64,000 bases of DNA from positions 216,038,500 through 216,102,499 of the forward strand of contig NC_073304.1 of the NCBI RefSeq assembly GCF_027595985.1, given 5' to 3'. A model generated the notes under the pieces. That model had not been told where the DNA came from. It searched no databases and saw nothing but the letters and a program-made list of their open reading frames with translations. A program made the translations under genes and the position numbers. Source of the stretch: Sorex araneus. Its lineage: Eukaryota; Chordata; Mammalia; Eulipotyphla; Soricidae. The first letter of the stretch is position 1; each line of letters opens with the position of its first letter. Below are positions 57,183 to 64,000 of the stretch, piece by piece.

Positions 57183-57430
57183 CACTGTAGCAGTGTCGTC
57201 TCGTTGTTCATTGATTTGCTCGAGCGGGCACCAGTAATGTCTCCATTGTGAGACTTGCTATTACTGTTTTTGGCATATCAAATATGCAACGGGTAGTTTG
57301 CCAGGCTCTGCCGTGCAGCCGGGATACTCTCGGTAACTTGCCGGGCTCTCCGAGAGGGATGGAGGAATTGAACCTGGGTCGGCCGCGTGCAAGGCAAACG
57401 CCCTACTCGCTGTGCTATCACTCCAGTCCG
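57183..57430 (-). mobile_element. Long-class SINE, complete, antisense
   Basis: CACTGTAGCAGTGTCGTCTC to GTGCTATCACTCCAGTCC. It lies about 165 bp beyond the GPR179 stop, so it is probably within the GPR179 3' UTR. Confidence 0.92.
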
Positions 57431-57594
57431 AATGTAATATTAACTATCTAATATCCATACAATTTGTCTTTGGGTGAGTTCCCTTCCTGGGAGCAGGAAG
57501 TGGCCACGTGTCCTTTACCCAGATCATGGGAACACCTGGGACTTGGAAAGGGGTCCAGCTGGAGCCCTCTGTCCCCCCTCCACTGACGGAGCTG

Positions 57595-60500
57595 TCATTC
57601 ACAAGGAGACTCAAATTCTTCGTGTTGAGATTTAGAAGCCGCTTGTCCTTGGGCTCCAGGTAAGGGCAGAGCCTGGCGAGCCTGAGCGTCTTGGAGAGTT
57701 AGCTGCGGGGCTGAGCTGATCTCTGGCTCAAGTCCTGGAGGGCCTGGGCATGCCCTCTCAATTTGCACAGCCATGGGACCGGCTGGCTTGCTCGCTGCGG
57801 GGAAGGAGCTCTTGCTTTCTGGAAGGACGCTCGCTGGAGGCCTGCGGGCCAGGAGGCAGAGTGGTTTCTCAGAGGCCGGCAGGGGCAGTATTTCTGTCTG
57901 ATTTGCTGCAAAGGCCAAGAGGTCAGGTTCCTCCTGCGAGGGTCCAGCTCCTTCCCAAGGACAGATGTCCCCCACGCTGCCCCTTACTGGGTTTCCTTCC
58001 GGGTCGGTGATCTCCCATCGACACGGCTCTGCCATCTTGCTCCCCAGGCTCCTGGCTCTGTAAGGGCAGGCTTCCTGTGGGTCGGTGCCCTGAGCATCCG
58101 GCTCCCGCAAGGGGCCCCTGACACCTGCGCCTTCCCAGGGGTGGGCAGCCTGCTGCTCTCTGCTGGGTTTCGCTGCTGCTTCTGGAGAGCCTTCTCCAGC
58201 CCCTGCAGATGCTGCCGCCTTGTGCAGGGGTGTCCCTCCTGGGGACGCTGCACCTCCCTCCTCTTCCGCCCCGCCACCCTCTGCTCCTCCCCTCCCCTCC
58301 CGAGGGCCCACTTCTGCCTTCTTGGTGGAGGGGACCCCATCCTCTTCCCAGAGGTGCTCTTGTGCTACGCCGGTCCCCACACTGCCTACAGCCTCCAAAG
58401 CCTGTGGGGGTGCTGCTGGGGGGGACAGACGCCCCCAATCCTGACTCTCTCGTGCCTCCATGGCCTCCTGCTTCCCCACCGCCCTCTCTGGCTTCCCCTG
58501 AACCCTGGGCTCTGGCTCTTCTGGCGCTTTCCCCCATTCCCAGTGTCCACCCTCCCTGGGCCCACCCTTCCCAGGGATGCTTTCGGCCACCTCCCAGGGA
58601 CAGAGCTGGGCATTTCCACCGGTAGGTGCGTCCTCCTCTTCCCAGGGACGCATCTCAGCTGGCCTGCAGCCCTCACGATCCGGATCCTGCAAATCATTTT
58701 TTGGTCCTCCCTCATCTGGCTTCTCGGGAGCAGCTCCCAAGGCCGCCTCTGCCTCTCGGGGCCCGGGCGCGGCCACCTGGGCCGTCTCGTCGGCCAGCTT
58801 CCTGAGGGCCTCTGGTCTGGACCAGGTACCGTCTAGACATGGCCTGGCGCTCCCGGGGGCTGTGGTCTCCCGGGGACACCCCGACTCCTGCTGTAGAAGC
58901 GGTTCCTGCTCTGGCCCCCCAGCCTTCACCCCTACCTCGCCAAAGCCCTCTGTCTCCAGGATACAGCCTCCCCCTGCCCCCAGACTTGGCCTTCCCCTCG
59001 CCACTGCCTTGCCTGCCAGCTCCCGGGGGCACAGCTCAGAGGCGCCTCTAGCCGGGCTCCCTGAGCACCCGCCGGGGAGGACGGCAGACGGGCCCCGGAA
59101 ATCTGTCGTCTCCTGTGGATAAGGGGACTCTGTGTCTCCCCACTGTCTCTGCCCTTTCCAGGAGGACCCTGGCTGGGGAGGTTCCTGCCTCTCCTGGGAA
59201 AGCTCCTTCACACCTCCCGGGGGGGATCGACCCCCCTCTTCTCCTGCACCGGCCCCCCGGACCCAGCACTCTGCTGCAGGGAGATCAGGGGTCCAAGCTT
59301 CACGCCCACCCCTCCACGCTTGCCTGGTCTCCCCACTGCCCACTGCCACACACCGGCCCTGGCTTCTGTCGGGGTCCCCGGGGTTGGCCCGGGGGGGCTG
59401 GTCCCCAGGATCCATGTGGTCCCAGGGACACACTATCCCCTGTCCCATGAGCCCCTTTGGAGCAGGGGTGCCCACGTCACGGTGGGGTTCTGGCTTTCCT
59501 GGGGTCTCCCCTTCTGCCTCCTGAGCATCCTTCTGAGCTTGACTGCCCGTGTCCCTCTCTGGGCCTGCTTCCTGCCCCTCCCAGGGGCAGATGTCAGCCC
59601 TGCTCTCGCCCTGGGGCTGCCCCGGCTCTGCCACCTCCGGCACTTCCCAGGGACATACCTCGGCCAGGCTGTGCTGGGCGCTGTCCTGGGACTGGAGGCC
59701 AGCCCCGGGCACGTCCTGCCACCCGCCAGGGCCCACTGCTCGCTCAAGACTGGAGCCCGCAGGCCCCATGATGACCCCTCTCCAGACGCCCTGGCCCGGG
59801 CCCCCGCCTCCATCCCGGTCCCCACTGGCCTGCCGGTGTTGCCGGAGCCGCCGGCTGGTGTGAGCGTTCTGCCGGTTCTGCAGGGATTCCTCGTCGGTGG
59901 GGACCACGGCCGCCTGCTTGCTCACGGCTTTGGGCCGGCCCTGCCTGGGGGACCTGGGCCCTGCCCTCGCCCCCTCTCCCGAGGCTCTGCCCCCCTCCTC
60001 CTGCTCCGGGCTCTGGGGCCCACTCTCCTTCTCTCGGTACGTGCTCCGGGACCTGGTCAGGGCTCTGAGGGCCAGGCCCAGGCCGCGCACGGAGCCCGGC
60101 TGAGCGGGACTCCTGAGGCTGTGGGATTTGGAGAAGATCTTGGGTCTGTCCTCGTCCCCATCCTCGCTGTCCCCCTGGAGCGGCCCGTCCTCGGAGTTCG
60201 GCCTGCTCTCGGAGGCTGCCTTTCGCTCTGTGGCCACAGAGAGTGCCCGCCAGAGCCGGGCGCGGGCCGGGACAGGGGACAGGGTGTGTCGGGCCGCTCC
60301 AGGGGGCTCTTCTGGGGATGTCTTTTCTTTCTTAATCGGCAGCTCTGCGTTCTCCCAGGGGCAGATGTAGGTGAGTAAGCTGGGGCTCTGCGGGGGCCCC
60401 GGGGCCAGCATGGGAGTGGGGGCCCAGGTGGCCGTGGGGGTCAGCCACTGTGTTTCTCCTCGGCCAGGCGTGGAGACCTGGGGCCAGATGGGGGGGTGAG

Positions 60501-61239
60501 GAGGCCTTTTCCCAGGGTCCTCTCGACACGTCCCCTGCGGGTTGTCCACACTGCAGTTCTTGGCAGGGGTCGGTGGGGCGGAGAGGGGAGCCCTTCGAGC
60601 TTGTTCCGGCCTCCTGGTCGATGGCCTCCGTGCTGGGCCGGCCCCGGCCCCCTCTGCCCGCCTCCTCTCCTCCTGCTCCTTGGCCTGCCGATACATTTCC
60701 TCCAGCTGGGCCTGGCTGGCCACCAGCAGCGCCTTCTCCTGAGTTCCCGTCACCACGCTGAGCGACTTCTGCAGGGACGCGGGCCGGGCCCGGGGGGGCC
60801 TCTCGCCCACCGTCAGGTTGTGTGCACTGGCTGACCGGAAGCCCAGTGCCGGGGGTTCCTCTGCCGACGCCCGGCTCCGTCTCGAGTCCTTCCCGGCCAG
60901 CTTCCTCCGCAGCAGCGAGTCCAGCAGAGGCGGCTCCTGCTCCCCGCCCGGCTCCCGCTCGTGGCTGCCGAGGGACCTGCACAAGGCCGGGGACCCCTGG
61001 GCCTCCTGGAGGCCCTCACAGAGGAGGCGGCGGCGGGACGAGCCGGGCAGGCTGCTGCGGCCTGAGGAGCGTGAGTGCTGCCGGGTCAGGACCTCGGGGA
61101 ACTCGGCCAGGCACCGCATGAAGGAGCGGCCCAGGCCCTGGCGAGAGCTGCCCCGAATCTTGGGCAGGTGGGGGTTGTTGGTGGCCATCTCCTTGGTCTT
61201 GTGCACCTCTAGCTGCGCATAGAGCTTCTTCAGCTCGTC
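57595..61239 (-). CDS. GPR179: GPR179 terminal coding exon
   Basis: Acceptor (minus strand) CCCCCTCCAG|GACGAG at 61240/61239; stop TGA at 57597-57595. Intact CPWE sites lie at 60352-60363, 59644-59655, 59578-59589, 58591-58602 and 57952-57963. A CPWD is at 59419-59430. Degenerate sites are CPRE (59020-59031, 58867-58878), RPWE (58639-58650), HLWE (58345-58356), HPWE (58132-58143) and CRWE (58012-58023). The composition is strongly GC-rich and low in complexity (G, E, P, A), which opens long antisense frames that are not genes. Confidence 0.95.
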   Translation of the reverse strand, partial: DELKKLYAQLEVHKTKEMATNNPHLPKIRGSSRQGLGRSFMRCLAEFPEVLTRQHSRSSGRSSLPGSSRRRLLCEGLQEAQGSPALCRSLGSHEREPGGEQEPPLLDSLLRRKLAGKDSRRSRASAEEPPALGFRSASAHNLTVGERPPRARPASLQKSLSVVTGTQEKALLVASQAQLEEMYRQAKEQEERRRAEGAGAGPARRPSTRRPEQARRAPLSAPPTPAKNCSVDNPQGTCREDPGKRPPHPPIWPQVSTPGRGETQWLTPTATWAPTPMLAPGPPQSPSLLTYICPWENAELPIKKEKTSPEEPPGAARHTLSPVPARARLWRALSVATERKAASESRPNSEDGPLQGDSEDGDEDRPKIFSKSHSLRSPAQPGSVRGLGLALRALTRSRSTYREKESGPQSPEQEEGGRASGEGARAGPRSPRQGRPKAVSKQAAVVPTDEESLQNRQNAHTSRRLRQHRQASGDRDGGGGPGQGVWRGVIMGPAGSSLERAVGPGGWQDVPGAGLQSQDSAQHSLAEVCPWEVPEVAEPGQPQGESRADICPWEGQEAGPERDTGSQAQKDAQEAEGETPGKPEPHRDVGTPAPKGLMGQGIVCPWDHMDPGDQPPRANPGDPDRSQGRCVAVGSGETRQAWRGGREAWTPDLPAAECWVRGAGAGEEGGRSPPGGVKELSQERQEPPQPGSSWKGQRQWGDTESPYPQETTDFRGPSAVLPGGCSGSPARGASELCPRELAGKAVARGRPSLGAGGGCILETEGFGEVGVKAGGPEQEPLLQQESGCPRETTAPGSARPCLDGTWSRPEALRKLADETAQVAAPGPREAEAALGAAPEKPDEGGPKNDLQDPDREGCRPAEMRPWEEEDAPTGGNAQLCPWEVAESIPGKGGPREGGHWEWGKAPEEPEPRVQGKPERAVGKQEAMEARESQDWGRLSPPAAPPQALEAVGSVGTGVAQEHLWEEDGVPSTKKAEVGPREGRGGAEGGGAEEEGGAASPGGTPLHKAAASAGAGEGSPEAAAKPSREQQAAHPWEGAGVRGPLREPDAQGTDPQEACPYRARSLGSKMAEPCRWEITDPEGNPVRGSVGDICPWEGAGPSQEEPDLLAFAANQTEILPLPASEKPLCLLARRPPASVLPESKSSFPAASKPAGPMAVQIERACPGPPGLEPEISSAPQLTLQDAQARQALPLPGAQGQAASKSQHEEFESPCE

Positions 61240-61538
61240 CTGGAGGGGGTGAGAGCGAGGGAAGCAGGGTTGTTGCAAGGCGGGCATGTTCGCTCCATCC
61301 CAGGATGCACACCTCCCCCCAGCCCTTTGTAAACCATTAAAAATAATAATAATAGGGGCTGGAGCAATAGCACAGCGGGTAGGGCGTTTGCCTTGCACGC
61401 GGCCAACCTGGGTTTGATTCCCAGCATCCCATATGGTCCCCTGAGCACCGCCGGTAGTAATTCCTGAGTGCAGAGCCAGGAGTAACCCCTGTGCATCTCC
61501 AGGTGTGACCCAAAAAGCAAAAATAATAATAATAATAA

Positions 61539-61569
<31 letters not shown>

Positions 61570-63316
61570 AATCACTGTCACTGTTATCCCGTTGCTCATC
61601 CATTTGTTCGAGCGGGCACCAGTAACATCTCTCATTGAGAGACTTACTGTTACTGTTTTTGGCATATCCAATACGCATGGGGAGCTTGCCAGGCTCTGCC
61701 ATGCGGGCGTGATACTCTCGGTAGCTTGCCGGGCTCTCCGAGAGGGGCGGAGGAATCGAACTTGGGGTCGACCGCGTGCAAGGCGAACGCCCAACCGCTG
61801 TGCTATCGCTCCAGCCCAATAATAACAACAACAACAACAACAAAAAGTATTATCTTGGGGCAACACCCAGCAGCGCTCATTGGTTACTCCTGGCTCTGTG
61901 CTCAGGGATCGCTCCTGACAGTGTTTGGGGGACCATATGGGATGCCAGGTATCAACCCAGATTGGCCAGGTGCAAGGCCAACCTGCCATACTATTGTTCC
62001 AGCTCTGGTAAACCATTCCTTTTGCCCAGTGTCCCTGGCACTGCCTACTCCCTTCCCAAGCACCACCAGGGTGGGCCCTCTAAAAGAATCAGGGGCCAGA
62101 GAGATAGTACAGCAGGTAGGGCCTTTGCTGAGTTTAAATCCCTGGAGCTGCCTATGATCCCCTGAGCACCACTGGGGTGGCCCTGCGGCCCCCGGCACTG
62201 CAGCACTCCCCACCTCTCCCCCTATCCCCCCACCCCTGCAAGTCTGGGCCTTGTGTTGACTTGCCAGCCCAGTGGCTGAGAATTCCCAGGATGGAGGGAA
62301 TCCCCAGGTCCTCTCTGTACTCTCTCTCCTCTGGCTGCTTTGCCTGCTCATGAGTGGGCCTGGCTGGCCACAAGCAGTGAGGGTCAGCAGAGCAGAGGGG
62401 AAGGCAGGGGCAGGTGGGATGAAGAGGGAGTTGGGACACGTGAGAGACAGGGATGGCCCGGAAACCTTTGATTACTCTAAATGATGGTCTTAGAACATAA
62501 GACGCCCATAGTTCCTACCCTGAGCACCCCCTAGTCTGTAAGGGACCCTCGCTGACTGTCATCTGACCCCTGGCAGAAAATGAGTAAGGAAACTTCCAGA
62601 AGACACTCAGAAAAAGTTCCTTCCACCAAGATCCTCCAGGTGCCAGGGAAGGGACTCTGGGGTGGAAATCCCTGGTGGTCCCTCACAACCTGAACTGCAA
62701 GTCCAGCAAAGAGTAGAGTTCCCCTGCCACTTCCCGGTGTGTGTGTGTGTGTGGGTGGGGGCATAGAGTTCCTGAGTGGAAGTGATGGCCAGCAGGATTA
62801 GCACGGTAATCATGGCTCATGGCTTAGGTCTCTGGGATCTGAGTTCAGTGGGTTTTTTTTGTTTTTGTTTTTGTTTTTTTTCGTTTTTGGGTCACACCCA
62901 ACATTGCTCAGGGGTTATTCCTGGCTCTGCACTCAGGAATTACTCCTGGCAGTGCTTGGGGGACCATATGGGATGCTGGGAATTGAACCCGGGTTGTCCT
63001 CGTGCAAGGCAAACGCCCTACCCGCTGTGTTATCTCTCCAGCCCCTGGGTTCAGTAGTTTGAGGGGGGTCTTTCCACTTGGGGTGGGGTGGGGCCTCCTT
63101 GGAACGATGAGGGGAGGCAGCGTAGAGAGCCAGTGGAGGAGCCCAGGCAGAGGCCCCGCCCCCACGTACCCGGATGTCGCCGGGGTCCAGGCTGCGCTCG
63201 CTCCAGGCCGAGGCGAGGCTGCTGTCCAGGTAGGAGCCTGAGCGCTGCAGGTCCAGCTCATCCTCCAACTCTTCGTCCACCATCTCCTCTCGGGAAGGGG
63301 CCCCGGGCCTCCGGAG
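57595..63316 (-). CDS. GPR179: GPR179, C-terminal part (last two exons in view)
   Basis: Orphan class C GPCR of retinal ON-bipolar dendritic tips. It gathers RGS7/RGS11-Gbeta5 near mGluR6-TRPM1 signalling and binds pikachurin across the synapse; loss causes congenital stationary night blindness (family knowledge). Two exons are seen, 63316-63170 and 61239-57595, joined in phase 0 as ..SLDPGDIR|DELKKLYAQLE... They encode 49 + 1,214 codons of the intracellular tail; the receptor domains lie beyond 64,000. Identifying features are MVDEELEDELDLQRSGSYLD, LGFRSASAHNLTVGERP, DRPKIFSKSHSLRS, SRSTYREKE, GRPKAVSKQAA, EITDPEGNPV and repeated CPWE motifs. Human GPR179 is 2,367 residues. The final exon here looks several hundred codons shorter, and many repeats are eroded. 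The frame is fully open, so this is a gene and not a pseudogene. It converges on MRPL45, as in human and mouse. Confidence 0.95.
61355..61571 (+). mobile_element. Young SINE with (AAT)n(AAG)n tail in the GPR179 intron
   Basis: Body 61355-61520, then AAT and AAG triplet repeats to 61571. It is preceded by a short AAT run (61339-61354), which was the target. Confidence 0.92.
61573..61818 (-). mobile_element. Long-class SINE, complete, antisense
   Basis: TCACTGTCACTGTTATCCCG to GTGCTATCGCTCCAGCCC. It is inserted at the tail of the previous SINE, with AATAATAA on the far side. Confidence 0.93.
61850..62186. mobile_element. Antisense then plus SINE in the GPR179 intron
   Basis: 61850-62007 minus; 62092-62186 plus, internally deleted. 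Confidence 0.7.
62187..62861. other. Unique intronic sequence
   Basis: Includes a short (TG)n run (62738-62753). No exon supported. Confidence 0.5.
62862..63044 (-). mobile_element. Young antisense SINE in the GPR179 intron
   Basis: GTTTTTGGGTCACACCCAAC to TTATCTCTCCAGCCCC; (GTTTTT)n tail. Confidence 0.9.
63170..63316 (-). CDS. GPR179: GPR179 penultimate exon
   Basis: 49 codons from LRRPGAPSREEMVDEELEDE to SLDPGDIR. Donor CGG|GTACGT (63170/63169). The acceptor is chosen at TCTCTCCCCAG|CTCCGG (63317/63316) because it keeps phase 0 and has a pyrimidine tract; this edge is less certain than the donor. Confidence 0.85.
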
Positions 63317-63599
63317 CTGGGGAGAGATCTGCCTTGGCCGCCGGTGTCCGCTCTGTGGGGCCAGTCTGGGGGTTCCCCACCCCTCGGTCCAATTTGGGAT
63401 TCTGGGGCCCCAGAGAATTCCCTTCCCTCTTCTCGGGCTCAGCGGGTCGCGACTGGCAGGCCCCACAGTTTCCTAACCGAGTCCTGCAGCTCCCCCACCT
63501 ATCCTGGTAACTGTGTCCGAGCCGATGCTCAGAGCGGGCCAGGCTTTCCCAGTGAGCCAGGGTTCGAGCCCCAGTGGCAGCGCAAAAACTCAGGTAATG

Positions 63600-63772
63600 G
63601 GCCAGAGCGATAGTAAAGCAGGTTGGGCCTTTGCCTTGTGTGTGGCCAACCTGGGTTCCATCCCCGGCATCCCTTACGGTCAGTAACATTGCCAGGCGTC
63701 ATTCCTGAGTGTGGAACCAGGAGTAACCCCTGAGTATTGCCTGGCGTGATCCAAAAAGCCAAAAAAAAAAAA
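63600..63772 (+). mobile_element. Short-class SINE in the GPR179 intron
   Basis: GGGCCAGAGCGATAGTAAAG head; the middle is shortened (GGTCAGTAACATTGCCAGG); A15 tail. Confidence 0.85.
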
Positions 63773-64000
63773 AAACAACCCATTTCTTTTTCTCAGAGTA
63801 TGGACTTTGGCCCAGGATCCATTCCTAGAGCTAACAGTGTCCTGAGCACTGCCAGAGTGCTCCCCCCACCACCAAAATATAAATAAATAAAAACAAAGCA
63901 AAAAAATCCCGCAGGCTGCCTCTTAGAGTCCTTGCCGGGGGTTTCACCCTGAGAAAGTGCTCGCTCAGCCTTCCCACCCTCACGCCCACCTGGAGCTGGT

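Noticed and set aside
57763-60378. Long plus-strand frames (357 and 352 codons) opposite GPR179
   Set aside because: They are shadows of the GC-rich, low-complexity GPR179 exon; no start context, domains or splice logic.
61240-62016. Open frame running upstream from the GPR179 last exon through a SINE to an ATG at 62016
   Set aside because: The extra 259 codons read through SINE sequence of both classes and an intron. A good acceptor and the phase-0 join to the penultimate exon place the coding start of this exon at 61239.
63971-64000. Possible further GPR179 exon edge: minus-strand ACCAGCTCCAG|GTGGGC at the right end
   Set aside because: A plausible donor, but too few bases are in view to confirm a coding frame.

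Overview
The window is nuclear DNA from a mammal, most likely a shrew (Soricidae, probably Sorex). Two things point there. Its dominant repeat is a tRNA-derived SINE with a TRGC..AG-type A box, a GGTTCGATTCC B box and an AAAAAGC-poly(A) tail, which I recall as the shrew SOR family (from memory, not searched). Its two genes, MRPL45 and GPR179, are also adjacent and convergent in human and mouse.

Layout. 1-31.9 kb is intergenic: dozens of SINEs on both strands, long GGAA/GAAA/GATA/GT microsatellites (many of them grown from SINE tails), one L1 3' end and several ancient MIR fragments. I found no credible coding exon there. 31.95-32.5 kb is a CpG-rich promoter with an exact NRF-1 site and GC boxes. 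32,324-47,135 (+) holds all eight coding exons of MRPL45 (316 codons), with introns loaded with SINEs and old L1 pieces; its poly(A) signal is at 47,516. 47.6-57.5 kb is the intergenic space between the converging genes and contains a 5'-truncated, about 2.9-kb L1 with a complete target-site duplication. 57,595-63,316 (-) holds the last two recognisable exons of GPR179: a 49-codon exon and a terminal exon of 1,214 codons with CPWE-type repeats. The rest of GPR179 lies beyond the right edge.

The two genes do not work together. MRPL45 (mL45) is a mitoribosome large-subunit protein at the polypeptide exit and inner membrane. GPR179 is an orphan class C receptor of retinal ON-bipolar cell dendrites that organises RGS regulators.

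Two SINE classes are distinguished below. 'Short class' is about 170-185 bp, ending in ..GTGTGACCCAAAAAGC + poly(A). 'Long class' is about 250 bp: the same tRNA-like head joined to an unrelated body (..GCCAAAAACAGTAACAATAAG..) and ending in a CAGTGA-type hexamer instead of poly(A).

I did not find a new biological system. The observations most worth checking are a tandem duplication that copies the MRPL45 exon 4 splice donor, a short and eroded CPWE repeat array in GPR179, repeated retroposon insertion at the same target site (five or more loci), and the structure of the long-class SINE.
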